Source: Thermoleophilaceae bacterium
Lineage (GTDB): Bacteria; Actinomycetota; Thermoleophilia; Solirubrobacterales; Thermoleophilaceae
Direction of reading: 5' to 3'
Assembly (NCBI GenBank): GCA_030447725.1
Contig: JAUJOQ010000008.1
Coordinates: 28,717-92,716, forward strand
Length of the DNA: 64,000 nt
The notes under the pieces are model-generated. The model searched no databases and was not told the DNA's origin. It saw only the letters and a program-made list of their open reading frames with translations. Shown here piece by piece: positions 25,914 to 34,666 of this stretch (position 1 is its first letter; every line of letters begins with the position of its first letter). Made by a program: the position numbers and the translations under genes.

Positions 25914-27028
25914 CGGCCTGGCGCAACCAGGCGCACGTGCCACTCGCCGGGCGGGCCCGACCCGAACTCCAGCACGCCGCCGTACTGCAGCGCCTCGAAC
26001 GCGGCCAGCCGCAGCCCGATCCCGGCGCCGCGGCGTGTGCCGCCGGTGCGCACGCCGTCGTTTCGCACCTCGAGGGTGTAGGCGCCATCCACCTGGTCCA
26101 CCGTCACCTCGACGGCGGAGGGCTCGGCGTGGCGGTCGACGTTGCGCAGCGCCTCCGCGAGCACCGACTGCGCGAGCGGCTCGAGCTCGTCGGGCAGCGG
26201 AGAGTCGAGCTCCCAGCTGACCTCCACTCGCAGTTGGGTGTAGTGGCGTGTCAGGCGCTCGAGCTCGCCCCGCAACGTCACGCCGGCCCGTCTGGGCGGC
26301 ACGACTCCGAGCGGCCGAGACAGCGCGGTGCGCAGATCGACGAGCGCTCCGTGGATCTCACCGGCGCAGCGATGGCGCTCCTCCGCGTCCAGGTCTGCCG
26401 CCGAGCCGAGCGCGAGGTAGACCCCGAACACCCGCTGCATCACCCGTTCGTGGATCTCGCGCGCCAGCTCGATCTGGCCGCCGAGCTGGCGCGCCTGCTC
26501 GTGCTCGGTCGTGGCGATCTGCGCGCTGGCGGCGAGCGCAGCCGTCTTGCCGAGCACCCACATCGCGTGACGCTCGGGCTCTGTCAGCTCACAGCGGTCC
26601 CCGCCGCGGTCGGCGAAGATCACTCCCAGCCACCGTCCGCCGGCGCCGACGGGGGTGCAGGTGAGCGCGGTCACGCCTGGATAGTGCGCATAGCGCTCGG
26701 GCAGCTCGGCGTCGAGATCCTCCGATGCCTCCATCACCCGGTCTTCCGACAGCGCGCGTTGGGCTATCGGGGTCTCGTCGAGGGTCCCGTAGATCTGCTC
26801 GACCATCTCGGCCGGCATGCCATGGCTCCCCGCGGGGACGACGAGCTTGCGCGCGTCGTCGTAGAGGAGCAGGGCCGCGCGACGCATTGAGGTCAGGCGA
26901 CAGACGGCCTCGCACAGTCGGTCGTAGAACTGCGGCGAGCCCGAGTCGGGATCCGAATCGAGCTCCGAGAGCAGCGACACGAACACGTCCAGTGCATCCA
27001 CCTGCTGCGACGGTGCCATCTGGGTCAT
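25910..27028 (-). CDS. GAF-domain sensor histidine kinase
   Basis: 372 residues, cytosolic with no membrane helix. An N-terminal GAF-like domain (about 20-180: RRAALLLYDDARKLVV, LTCTPVGAGGRWLGVIF) is followed by a HisKA_3-like helix with the presumed phospho-His in AREIHERVMQRVFG, then an HATPase domain (AEALRNVDRHAEPSAVEV, GAGIGLRLAAFEAL). Senses an intracellular small molecule or redox signal and phosphorylates the coupled regulator. Confidence 0.88.
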   Translation of the reverse strand: MTQMAPSQQVDALDVFVSLLSELDSDPDSGSPQFYDRLCEAVCRLTSMRRAALLLYDDARKLVVPAGSHGMPAEMVEQIYGTLDETPIAQRALSEDRVMEASEDLDAELPERYAHYPGVTALTCTPVGAGGRWLGVIFADRGGDRCELTEPERHAMWVLGKTAALAASAQIATTEHEQARQLGGQIELAREIHERVMQRVFGVYLALGSAADLDAEERHRCAGEIHGALVDLRTALSRPLGVVPPRRAGVTLRGELERLTRHYTQLRVEVSWELDSPLPDELEPLAQSVLAEALRNVDRHAEPSAVEVTVDQVDGAYTLEVRNDGVRTGGTRRGAGIGLRLAAFEALQYGGVLEFGSGPPGEWHVRLVAPGR

Positions 27029-27114
27029 GCTCAGCTCGGAGATTACCGGCCGGGCCTGGTTTCACCGCGCCGCCGGAGGTCTGGTAGCTTGGCGGCGATG
27101 CGGGTGGATCGACA

Positions 27115-28392
27115 GTGACGGCGACGGCTACTCAGAACCCGCTCGACAGGATCAGCTACGGGGATCTCTACCGCCGCTGGGAGCAGGGCCACTGGCGGGC
27201 GACGGAGATCGACTTCGCGCGCGACCGCGAGCAGTGGCAGGCCGACTTCTCGGACTTCGAGCGCAAGGCGGCCGTGTGGAACTACGCGCTCTTCTTCTGG
27301 GGCGAGGACGCGGTCACCGACGGCCTCTCGCCCTACATCGACGCCGCGCCGCTGGAGGAGCAGAAGTACTTCCTCGCCACCCAGCAGGTCGACGAGGCGC
27401 GCCACGCCGTCTTCTTCAACCGCTTCATGCACGAGGTGGTCGGCATCGGCGACGGCCGCGTGGCAAGCGGGCTGGAGGGGATCCGGCCGCAGCTGACCTG
27501 GGGCTTCGAGCAGGTGTTCGGCCGGCTGGAGACGGTCTGCGCCGAGCTGCGTCGCGACCCCTCGGCCCCGCGCCTGGCAGCGGCGGTGGCGCTCTACCAC
27601 CTCGTGATCGAGGCGACGCTGGCCCAGACCGGGCAGCACTTCATCACGAGCTACCTGCAGGGCCGCGACCTGCTGCCGGGCTTCCGTGCCGGGATGGAGA
27701 ACGTCGAGGCCGACGAGCAGCGCCATATCGGCTTCGGGGTCAAGCTGCTCTCCGACCTGCGCGAGGCGGACCCCGAGGTGCCCCACGCGGTGGCCGACAT
27801 GCTGCGCGAGGTGCTCCCCTGGGCGATCGGAGTGATCGTCCCACCCGGCTGGGACGAGCGCTATCTCACCGCCTTCGGCTCGACGTTCGAGGATCTGGTC
27901 GAGGTCGGCGTCAACTCGATCATGACCAAGCTGCGCTCCGCCGGCATGCCGCTCGACGAGCTGCCCGGCCCGCCGGTCTTCCCCGTGCTCGGCGATCCTC
28001 GCGAGCGTGCAGAGCGCGCCAAGCGGCTGCTGCGCTGCGGCTACATCGGTGAGAAGACCGGCCCGCCCTCGACCGACCCCGACGACATGCGGCTGCTGTT
28101 CGAGACGGTCGCGACCGGCCTCGACAGCGCCGCCGCCGCCGAGCCGGGCGTGATCCAGTGGGAGCTCACCGATGCAGAGCCCTGGCACATCGCCGTGGCG
28201 AACGGCAGCACGCAGGCGCGCCCGGGCCGTGTCGAGGATCCCCGCCTGAGCCTGCGCACGCGCTTCGAGGACTTCGTCGACGTCGTCGGCAAGCGCAAGG
28301 ACCCGCGCCGGCTGCTCGCCACCGGCCGGCTGCGGCCGCGCGGTGACCTGCGCTGGGTGTGGCGAAGCCGCCAGATGTTCCCGCCGCTGTAG
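27115..28392 (+). CDS. R2-like diiron ferritin-fold protein fused to an SCP2-like domain
   Basis: 425 residues. Residues about 15-300 have the ribonucleotide-reductase-R2/ferritin-like fold with a full set of metal ligands: E64 (FWGED), E94 and H97 (DEARH), E166 (VIEATLA), E201 and H204 (EQRH). This matches R2-like oxidases more than canonical R2. Residues about 345-425 resemble an SCP2 sterol/lipid-binding module (ELTDAEPWHIAV, LRTRFEDFVDVVGKRKD, GRLRPRGDLRW). The combination suggests a lipid- or acyl-directed oxidase, next to a fab-type cluster. Start GTG 27115, with GGTGG upstream. A true R2 seems unlikely because no R1 gene is adjacent. Confidence 0.8.
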   Translation: MTATATQNPLDRISYGDLYRRWEQGHWRATEIDFARDREQWQADFSDFERKAAVWNYALFFWGEDAVTDGLSPYIDAAPLEEQKYFLATQQVDEARHAVFFNRFMHEVVGIGDGRVASGLEGIRPQLTWGFEQVFGRLETVCAELRRDPSAPRLAAAVALYHLVIEATLAQTGQHFITSYLQGRDLLPGFRAGMENVEADEQRHIGFGVKLLSDLREADPEVPHAVADMLREVLPWAIGVIVPPGWDERYLTAFGSTFEDLVEVGVNSIMTKLRSAGMPLDELPGPPVFPVLGDPRERAERAKRLLRCGYIGEKTGPPSTDPDDMRLLFETVATGLDSAAAAEPGVIQWELTDAEPWHIAVANGSTQARPGRVEDPRLSLRTRFEDFVDVVGKRKDPRRLLATGRLRPRGDLRWVWRSRQMFPPL

Positions 28393-28419
28393 ACGGGTAC
28401 TGCGGCGTGACCGAGCCGC

Positions 28420-29808
28420 TCAGCGCCCAGGCACAGCCGCGCGTGCGCCCGAGCGCTGCGGGCGCTGCCCGCCCAAGTCGGAGATCAGCCGCGCCAACCC
28501 GGCGACGGCGCGCGGGTCATGGCCCGGGACGAAGTCGTCCACGAAGGGCATCGCGGCGCGCATCCCGATCGCCAGCGGCTGGAGGTCGAGCCCCATCGGG
28601 CGCGGGTTCATCCACACCAGCCGCCGCGACTGAAGCTGCAGCCGGCGCACCTCGGCCGCAAGCACATCCGGATCGCCGCGATCCCAGCCGTCTGACATCA
28701 CCAGCACGATCGCCCCGCGGGCCAAGCCGCGCCGCCCGTAGGTGCGGTTGAAGTCAGCGAGCGCCCCGCCGATCCGGGTGCCGCCCGACCAGTCGGGCAC
28801 CGTCGCGCGCGCCTGCTCGAGCGCGCGCTCGAGGTCGCGGCCGTCGAGGGAGCGCGTGACCCGCGTGAGCTGCGTCGCGAACACGAACGCCTCCGCCCTT
28901 CGCGCCCCCCCGACCGCGGCCTTCAGCGAGGCCAGCAACACGCGCGAGTAGCGCTCCATCGAACCCGACACGTCGCACAGGAACAGCAGCCGTCGCGGCC
29001 GCGGGGTCTGCGCCCTGAAGGCGAGCCGGAAGGCCTCTCCGTCGGTCGTCATCGAGTCGCGCACCGTCCGTCGCACGTCGAGACGGTGCCCGCCCCGGGC
29101 TGGGCGACTCCGGCGCGAGCGGCGCTCGGGCGCAGCCCGTTTGATGTCCTCCGCGAGCTGGCGCAGCGCGGCGAGCTCGTCGTGGTTGTAGTGCATCTGC
29201 TGCTTGTCGCCGAGGGTCTCGCGCTCGCTCCAGGCGGCCAGCACCCCGAGCTTCTGGGCGCTTGCCCCTTGATCGCCGTCGGCGCTCGGGATGTCGCGCG
29301 TGGCGCGCTGGTTGTCGCCGCTGGAGTCGACGGCGGCGGCCTTGCCCTCGTTGCGGAACTGGGGCAGCGCCTCGCCGCCGTGCTGGGCTCCCCCCATGCG
29401 GTCATCGCTCTCGCCGTGCTCGGCGCCGCGCGCTGCCACCGTCAGCGGGTCGCCCGCCCAGAAGCGCTCGAAGACGGTGTCGAAGGGCTTGCGCTCGCCG
29501 GGGGTGTGGACGAACGTCGCGCGAGCCGCCCAGTAGACGTCCGACTGCTCACGCACGTCGAGCTCGGCCAGTGCGCTGAAGAACACGAGCTCTGAGTCCA
29601 CGCTCACGGACAGCCCGAGGTCGCGCAGCGCTCGTGCGAAGGCCACGGCGGCGGCCAGGATCGCCTGGTCGGGCGGGCGCTCGGCGGCCGCGGGGCCCTC
29701 GACCACCTCTTGTCCCTGGGCCGCCTCCTGAGCCCGGGCCACCTCTGTGTGGACACCCGGCGACCATCCGTTGCCCGGCGGCCCCATCTCGTGCTCAGGC
29801 AGCCCCAC
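28420..29808 (-). CDS. VWA-domain (CoxE-like) protein
   Basis: 462 residues. The N-terminal half has the CoxE-like region (FARALRDLGLSVSVDSELVF, DVYWAARATFVHTPGERKPF), and the C-terminal half a von Willebrand A domain with MIDAS motif DVSGSMERYS. The GTG at 29808 is chosen over ATG 29787 because AGGAGGGAG lies 7 nt upstream. It overlaps the MoxR ATPase gene by 14 bp; MoxR/VWA pairs act as chaperones for cofactor insertion. Next to hydrogenase genes here, a maturation role is plausible inference. Confidence 0.88.
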   Translation of the reverse strand: MGLPEHEMGPPGNGWSPGVHTEVARAQEAAQGQEVVEGPAAAERPPDQAILAAAVAFARALRDLGLSVSVDSELVFFSALAELDVREQSDVYWAARATFVHTPGERKPFDTVFERFWAGDPLTVAARGAEHGESDDRMGGAQHGGEALPQFRNEGKAAAVDSSGDNQRATRDIPSADGDQGASAQKLGVLAAWSERETLGDKQQMHYNHDELAALRQLAEDIKRAAPERRSRRSRPARGGHRLDVRRTVRDSMTTDGEAFRLAFRAQTPRPRRLLFLCDVSGSMERYSRVLLASLKAAVGGARRAEAFVFATQLTRVTRSLDGRDLERALEQARATVPDWSGGTRIGGALADFNRTYGRRGLARGAIVLVMSDGWDRGDPDVLAAEVRRLQLQSRRLVWMNPRPMGLDLQPLAIGMRAAMPFVDDFVPGHDPRAVAGLARLISDLGGQRPQRSGARAAVPGR

Positions 29809-30694
29809 CAGCGCCTCCCTCCTGTCGCAGCTCCGTCGCGCGCTCCCCGGCCCGATCGACGAGCGCCTCCAGCCCGTCCCCCCGGATGCGCTCGAGATCG
29901 TCGCGTTCCTTGAGCAGCGTACCGAGTGTCCGATCGGCGGTCGCCGCGTCGATCTCCTCGCGTCCCAGCGTATGAAACGCCTCGACCCAATCGAGTGTCT
30001 CGCCCACCCCCGGCGAGCGGTACAGGTCGAGCCAGCGCAGATCCTGCACGAACGCGCACACCTGATGGGCCAGCCGCTCGCTGACGCCCGGCAGCCGCGC
30101 ACGCGCGATCGCCACCTCGCGCCGCAGGTCGGGATGGTCGATCCAGTGGTAGAGGCAGCGGCGCTTGAGCGCCTCGTGCAGGTCGCGCGTGCGGTTGGAG
30201 GTGATCACGACCGCCGGCGGCTGCTCGGCGCGTATCACCCCCACCTCGGGGATCGTTACCTGGAAGTCCGACAGGAACTCGAGCAGGAAGGCCTCGAACT
30301 CGTCGTCGGCCCTGTCGAGCTCATCGATCAGGAGCACCGCCCCCGGATGGGCGAGCGCCTCGAGCAGCGGCCTGCGAACGAGGAACTCCTCGGAGTAGAG
30401 GGGTGCGGAGCCGCCCGCGCGCAGCTGCAGCAGCTGGCGTGGATAGTCCCAGTCGTAAAGGGCGTGGTGGACGTCGATGCCCTCGTAGCACTGAAGCCGG
30501 ATCAAGGGCGCGTTCTTCGCGGTGGCGAGCGCCTTCGCCAGCTCGGTCTTTCCCACCCCGGGCTCGCCCTCCACCAGCAGCGGCTTGCGCAGCCGCTGCG
30601 CGAGGAACACCACCGTCGCGAGCCCCTCATCCATCAGGTAGCGCTGGCGGGTGAACGCATCGCGCAGCTGCTCGATCGAGTCAAAGCCAGGCAT
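29795..30694 (-). CDS. MoxR-family AAA+ ATPase
   Basis: 299 residues. Walker A GEPGVGKTE, Walker B AVLLIDELDRAD, sensor-type ITSNRTRDLHEALKRRC. This is the MoxR/CoxD group that works with VWA partners to remodel or activate metalloenzymes. It overlaps the VWA gene downstream and the endopeptidase gene upstream by 14 bp each, tying the pair to the hydrogenase operon. Confidence 0.92.
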   Translation of the reverse strand: MPGFDSIEQLRDAFTRQRYLMDEGLATVVFLAQRLRKPLLVEGEPGVGKTELAKALATAKNAPLIRLQCYEGIDVHHALYDWDYPRQLLQLRAGGSAPLYSEEFLVRRPLLEALAHPGAVLLIDELDRADDEFEAFLLEFLSDFQVTIPEVGVIRAEQPPAVVITSNRTRDLHEALKRRCLYHWIDHPDLRREVAIARARLPGVSERLAHQVCAFVQDLRWLDLYRSPGVGETLDWVEAFHTLGREEIDAATADRTLGTLLKERDDLERIRGDGLEALVDRAGERATELRQEGGAGGAA

Positions 30695-31385
30695 TGACGG
30701 TCTCCTCCACCCGGGTGACGGCGGTCGCGAGCGCGGCCTGGACCGGCGGCGACAGGTCCTGGCAGAGCTCGTCCACCTCCTGCGGCTGGCAGCCGATGAT
30801 CCGCACCCGCTCCGGCAGCACGCCGATGGTCTTCGCCATCGTCAGCACGCGGTCGGGATTGGCGAGGTGGATGTCGGGGACGTGTACCGCCTCGGGCACC
30901 TCGGGCTCGAGCACGAAGACCGTGCCCGGCGCGGCGCCGCGGTCGACGGCGTCGATCAGCACCAGCCCATCGCAGCCGGCCATCAGCTCCTGCAGCAGCG
31001 CGATGCCGCCGATCCCCGTCTCGATCACGTCCACACCCGCGGGCAGGTGGCCCAGGAGCTCGGCCACCGCCGGCCCGAAGCCGTCGTCGCCGCGCAACAG
31101 GTTCCCGACGCCGGCCACGATCAGCCGGCCGGCGGGAGCCTCCGCGGCATCTCCCGCTGCGGCCTGCGCGGCCTCCAGCGCGGCCACGGCGGCAGGCGCC
31201 GCCAGCGCATTGCTGCCCAGAGTCCCCCCGTCCGGTGCTCGCCGGAGATCCTTAGGTGCGGTGCTCGCCGGAGAGCCTCCGGTGCGGTACTCGCCGGAAC
31301 GACGTTCCGGCTGCGCTCCTCCCGAAGCGTTCCGGCTGCGCTCCTCCCGAAGCGTTCCGGCTGCGCTCCTCCCGGAAGCGCTCAC
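30681..31385 (-). CDS. Hydrogenase maturation endopeptidase (HyaD/HycI type) with repeat-encoded N-terminal extension
   Basis: The catalytic domain starts near RLIVAGVGNLLRGDDGFGP and contains the expected nickel ligands: Asp in GDDGFGP, Asp in LVLIDAVDRG and His in DIHLANPDRVL. The family cleaves the C-terminal peptide of the hydrogenase large subunit after nickel insertion. If translation begins at the GTG of a GTGA overlap (31385), about 85 low-complexity residues precede the domain, largely encoded by tandem repeats at 31,234-31,379. An internal start close to the domain is an alternative. Confidence 0.8.
   Translation of the reverse strand: MSASGRSAAGTLREERSRNASGGAQPERRSGEYRTGGSPASTAPKDLRRAPDGGTLGSNALAAPAAVAALEAAQAAAGDAAEAPAGRLIVAGVGNLLRGDDGFGPAVAELLGHLPAGVDVIETGIGGIALLQELMAGCDGLVLIDAVDRGAAPGTVFVLEPEVPEAVHVPDIHLANPDRVLTMAKTIGVLPERVRIIGCQPQEVDELCQDLSPPVQAALATAVTRVEETVNAWL
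31234..31379. repeat. Two adjacent tandem repeat arrays (26-bp and 25-bp units)
   Basis: A 26-bp unit (GGTGCTCGCCGGAG core) is present at 31234-31259 and 31260-31285, with a partial third. A 25-bp unit (GTTCCGGCTGCGCTCCTCCC core) follows at 31304-31328 and 31329-31353, and a 26-bp variant at 31354-31379. Unit lengths are not multiples of three. Ends of the second unit are inverted (TTCCGG/CCGGAA), so each copy can form a hairpin. Confidence 0.9.
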
Positions 31386-32206
31386 GCTGCGTTCACCGCG
31401 ACCTCGATCGCCCCGTCCCTGACCGCCACCGGCACCACCGACAGGCCCCGCTCCTGGGGGCGGTCGTCGGCCCGCTTGCCCGAGCGCGCGTCGTAGGCGC
31501 AGTTGTGCCACGGACACACGAGCGCCGAGCCCGCGAGCCGGCCGCCGTCGAGCGGCGAGCGGTCGTCGGTGGGACAGACGTTCCAGAACGCGTAGGCCTC
31601 GCCGTCGACGTTTGCGATCAGGATCGACTTGCCGTCGACCTCGACGGCCGTGAGCTCGCCGGGCGACAGGTCCGCGAGCTGCGCAACCCGCTGGAAGACC
31701 GGCTTTCGCAGATCCTCGATCTGGAGTAGCGTCGCGCCGGACGCGCCGTTGTCGGAGCCGTTGCCGCTCTCCTGTTCGGCGCCCTCGGGCTGGTGCGACA
31801 CGACTTCCTTGAAGTTCTCGTAGCGCTCGCGCAGAATCTCCTCCACCCCGCGCCGCAACGTGATCGCAGACCCCGCGCAGCCGTTGCACGCGCCGCTCAT
31901 CTGCACGTGCACCACGCCGTCCTCGACGTCGAGCAGCTCCAGCCCCCCACCGTGGGACTCGATGTAGGGACGGATCTCGTCGAGCGCCTCCTCGACCTCG
32001 ATCCGTTCGTCGAGCGGCACCAAGTCGTACATCGACAGCAGAGCCCGCGCGACCGGATCGTCGAGATCGCCCGCTGCGATCAGCTCGACCCCGGGGCGGT
32101 GGACGGCGTCGATCAACTGAAGCAGCATCAGCGCGCGCTCGTCGCCGTCACGCTCGAGCGTGTCGACGAGAGTCTCGAGCTCTGCTATGGCCTTGTCGAA
32201 GTCCAC
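31382..32206 (-). CDS. NifU-domain / Rieske-like iron-sulfur protein of the hydrogenase operon (HhyE-like)
   Basis: 274 residues. The N half contains a NifU C-terminal-type domain with Cys107-N-G-Cys110 (GACNGCAGS). The C half is Rieske-like, with CPWHNCAYD (Cys231, His234). The first Rieske motif, normally C-x-H, reads Cys211-Pro-Thr213, so one cluster-ligand His is missing. Similar proteins accompany group 1h hydrogenases and are thought to pass electrons to the respiratory chain. The GTG start at 32206 has AGGAGG 5 nt upstream and overlaps the preceding gene by 22 bp. Confidence 0.85.
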   Translation of the reverse strand: MDFDKAIAELETLVDTLERDGDERALMLLQLIDAVHRPGVELIAAGDLDDPVARALLSMYDLVPLDERIEVEEALDEIRPYIESHGGGLELLDVEDGVVHVQMSGACNGCAGSAITLRRGVEEILRERYENFKEVVSHQPEGAEQESGNGSDNGASGATLLQIEDLRKPVFQRVAQLADLSPGELTAVEVDGKSILIANVDGEAYAFWNVCPTDDRSPLDGGRLAGSALVCPWHNCAYDARSGKRADDRPQERGLSVVPVAVRDGAIEVAVNAA

Positions 32207-32658
32207 ACCGCCTCCTCTATCTCTTCGAGCTTGGCCTCGATCGTCGGGCTGAACCCTTCGCCCCAGCCCTCGTCCGCGGGCTCGATCTCGACGACGCGCA
32301 CGTCCTCGGGGAAAGCCCCGAACGCTTCGGTGACGATCAGGAGGTTGTCCAGTGAGATCACGCCCGTCACCGACTCCGACACGCGTTCCTGGATCTCCTG
32401 TTGCGAGGGTAGGGCATGGTCCCAACGATAGGCGGTCACCGTACCCGGCTCGCGGCCGCGTGCCACCGCCCCGACCAGCACGATCCGGTCATAGATCGGG
32501 CGATCCTGGAGATTCTGCGTGAAACCGACCGGGTGGTAGCCCAGATCCTCTATTTCTACGCCGTTGGTCGCGGCCGCAGCCAAGCGGTCGGTGATGTAAA
32601 CCCCCACTGCGCCATCGCGGAGATAACGGTAGCCGACCCCCCCGATGAGCACTCGCAT
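32185..32658 (-). CDS. Second hydrogenase maturation protease-like protein
   Basis: 157 residues. VLIGGVGYRYLRDGAVGV and the terminal VVEIEPADEGWGEGFSP are typical of the HyaD/HycI-related proteins in hydrogenase operons. The N-terminal nickel-ligand region differs from the protein at 30,681 (RDGAVGV instead of GDDGFGP). It lies just 3' of the large-subunit gene. Two proteases may serve the two hydrogenases or only one of them may be active. Confidence 0.8.
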   Translation of the reverse strand: MRVLIGGVGYRYLRDGAVGVYITDRLAAAATNGVEIEDLGYHPVGFTQNLQDRPIYDRIVLVGAVARGREPGTVTAYRWDHALPSQQEIQERVSESVTGVISLDNLLIVTEAFGAFPEDVRVVEIEPADEGWGEGFSPTIEAKLEEIEEAVWTSTRP

Positions 32659-32680
32659 GGGCTATCTGTCCGGTCTCGCC

Positions 32681-34642
32681 CTAGTGCTCGTGGGGGCCCT
32701 CCGCGCCGCAGGCGCAGGTGACGACCTCGCGCGAGATCGTTCGGTCGTCGGTGTGGATGTGCGTCGTGCACGGCATGCACGGGTCGAAGCTGCGGATGGC
32801 GCGCAAGACGTCGATGCCCTTGAAGTCCTCGGGCTTCTCGTAGTTTTCCAGCAGCGGCGTGGCCGACACGGCCTCCTCGTATGGCCCCGGGTTGCCGAAC
32901 GGGTCCTTCGGCGAGGCCATCCAGGTCGACGGCGTGAGGATCTGGTAGTTCTCGATCACCTGGTTCTCCATCGTCATGTGATGGGTCAGGTAGCCGCGGC
33001 CGGCGCTCCAGAGCCCGACTCCCATGCGGAAGTCCTTCGGCACCTTGTAGGACGTGGACATCTTCGCGTCCGGACCGCCCTTGCGCAGCAGGTCGTAGGC
33101 CAGCAGCAGGTTGTCGTAGGCGATCGCGGCGGTGTAGAGGATGCAGTAGGCCCGCCCGCGGTTGCGCTCGAACGCGCCCCACGTCTCCGGGATGTGCCAC
33201 TCGATCTCCGGGTTGGGCAGATTCGCCTTCGGCAGGTTGATCTTGAGGCTGTGCCCCGTCGGCTCGAGGAAGTCGCTGCCCCGCCAATCCTTGGTGCCCG
33301 CCTGCGCGAGCGCCCAGATCCGCGAGTAGGCGCCGGTCTCCATCGCCTGGCGATCCCAGCGCGGCGCGGTCGACCAGGAGTACTTCTCCTTCCAGCTGGT
33401 GCCGCCGGGCTTGGGGATCGTCTCCTTGTTCCAAGGGTGGTAGGGCGACAGCGGGTTGCCTGCCGGGTCGGTGGGGAACTTGTAGTAGTCGCTGCCGTTG
33501 CCATTCGCGCTGCCGGGGCCGCTGCGATTTCCCTGGTCGTTTCCGACCCACTCCTCGTAGAAGGCGTGCTCCACGAACTCCTCGACGCCGGCATTCAGCA
33601 TCTGCAGGCTGGTGGTCACCAGCTCGCCGTCGACGATCACGCCGGGCGGGGCCCAGCGCTGGCGGCCCCAGTCGTCGGAGTTCTGGAAGGTGCCGTCGTA
33701 GGCGTAGGGGTCGTCCCACTGGCCCGGCTCGAGCATGTTCGCCGGGCGGGTGCCGATGTCACGGTACTTCGGGTTGACCTCGTAGAAGAAGTCAATCACG
33801 TCGTTCCAGATCGCCACCGTCTTGCGGCCGTAGTCGAAGTACTTGACGACCCGCAGCATGATCTCGTTGAGGTCGGAGACGTCGATCGTGCTCGACACGC
33901 CGCCCGGCACGACCGTCTCCGGGTGCGGGTACTTGCCCCCGATCAGTACGTAGGCCTCACGCGCGACGCGCGTGTAGTGCAGCCCCTCGAGGTAGAGCTT
34001 CCCCGTGAGCGGCGTCATGTCGGTCATGATCTCGGAGATGAACTCGTACCCGTGGATGGCGCGACCCGGCGCCCGCGTGCTCGTAGCGCGCTCCCAGATC
34101 TCCGGGTTGGTCTCGCGCACCGCAGGCTCGGAGAAGTCGGGGCCCGCCAGCAGGCCGAGGTGGATCGGGTGGTCGTAGAGGTACTCGACAGAGAGCAGCA
34201 GGTTGCGCGCGACCACTCCCATCGGCGGCGGGTGGATGCCGAACGCCATCTCGCACGCCAGCGCCGAGCAGGTCGCGTGCACGCCGCCGCACACGCCGCA
34301 CGCGCGGCTTGAGATAAAGATCGCGTCACGCGGGTCGCGTCCCTTGAGGATCACCTCATAGCCGCGGAACAGCGTGGCCATCGAGGCCGTCTCCATCACC
34401 TGACGGCTGTCGAGGTCGACGACGGTGTGGAACGCCAGCGCGCCCGCCACCCGGGTGACCGGGTCGAAGTCGACGCGCCGGACGCTGCCGTTTCGCTCGT
34501 GGAGGTCACGCATCCGCTCCGGGTCGTCCTCGATCGGCGTGGGGGCCGGAGTCTCGACGTAGGAGTACGGGTTGGGAACGCTCTCCTTGAGCGTCGCGTT
34601 ACCTTGCGCGTCGAATTCGATCGGCAGGTTCTTGAAGCACAT
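32681..34642 (-). CDS. hhyL: [NiFe]-hydrogenase large subunit, group 1h-like (hydrogenase 1)
   Basis: 653 residues. L1 motif RACGVCGGVH gives Cys115, Cys118 and His122; L2 motif DPCMPCTTH gives Cys622, Cys625 and His628, so all four nickel cysteines are present. A 25-residue tail after His628, containing CAC, is the expected substrate of a maturation endopeptidase. The sequence is of the actinobacterial high-affinity hydrogenase type, known to oxidise atmospheric hydrogen in related organisms; affinity here is inference. Downstream of the small subunit in the same operon. Confidence 0.93.
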   Translation of the reverse strand: MCFKNLPIEFDAQGNATLKESVPNPYSYVETPAPTPIEDDPERMRDLHERNGSVRRVDFDPVTRVAGALAFHTVVDLDSRQVMETASMATLFRGYEVILKGRDPRDAIFISSRACGVCGGVHATCSALACEMAFGIHPPPMGVVARNLLLSVEYLYDHPIHLGLLAGPDFSEPAVRETNPEIWERATSTRAPGRAIHGYEFISEIMTDMTPLTGKLYLEGLHYTRVAREAYVLIGGKYPHPETVVPGGVSSTIDVSDLNEIMLRVVKYFDYGRKTVAIWNDVIDFFYEVNPKYRDIGTRPANMLEPGQWDDPYAYDGTFQNSDDWGRQRWAPPGVIVDGELVTTSLQMLNAGVEEFVEHAFYEEWVGNDQGNRSGPGSANGNGSDYYKFPTDPAGNPLSPYHPWNKETIPKPGGTSWKEKYSWSTAPRWDRQAMETGAYSRIWALAQAGTKDWRGSDFLEPTGHSLKINLPKANLPNPEIEWHIPETWGAFERNRGRAYCILYTAAIAYDNLLLAYDLLRKGGPDAKMSTSYKVPKDFRMGVGLWSAGRGYLTHHMTMENQVIENYQILTPSTWMASPKDPFGNPGPYEEAVSATPLLENYEKPEDFKGIDVLRAIRSFDPCMPCTTHIHTDDRTISREVVTCACGAEGPHEH

Positions 34643-34666
34643 GTGCTTTAACAGCTCCTCTCGGGC

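Noticed and set aside
27115..28392. Canonical ribonucleotide reductase small subunit
   Set aside because: No R1 gene is nearby, the radical-transfer C-terminus is replaced by an SCP2-like domain, and the ligand pattern fits R2-like oxidases better.
31382..32425. A longer NifU/Rieske protein beginning at 32425
   Set aside because: The extra N-terminal residues are antisense-like Arg/Gly-rich sequence; GTG 32206 has a strong AGGAGG and starts the conserved domain.
32645..34312. A long plus-strand frame opposite the hydrogenase large-subunit gene, and similar ones at 34,787-36,130, 36,996-38,396 and 4,821-6,392
   Set aside because: They are mirror frames caused by GC-rich codon structure, with no domain, start signal or sensible composition.
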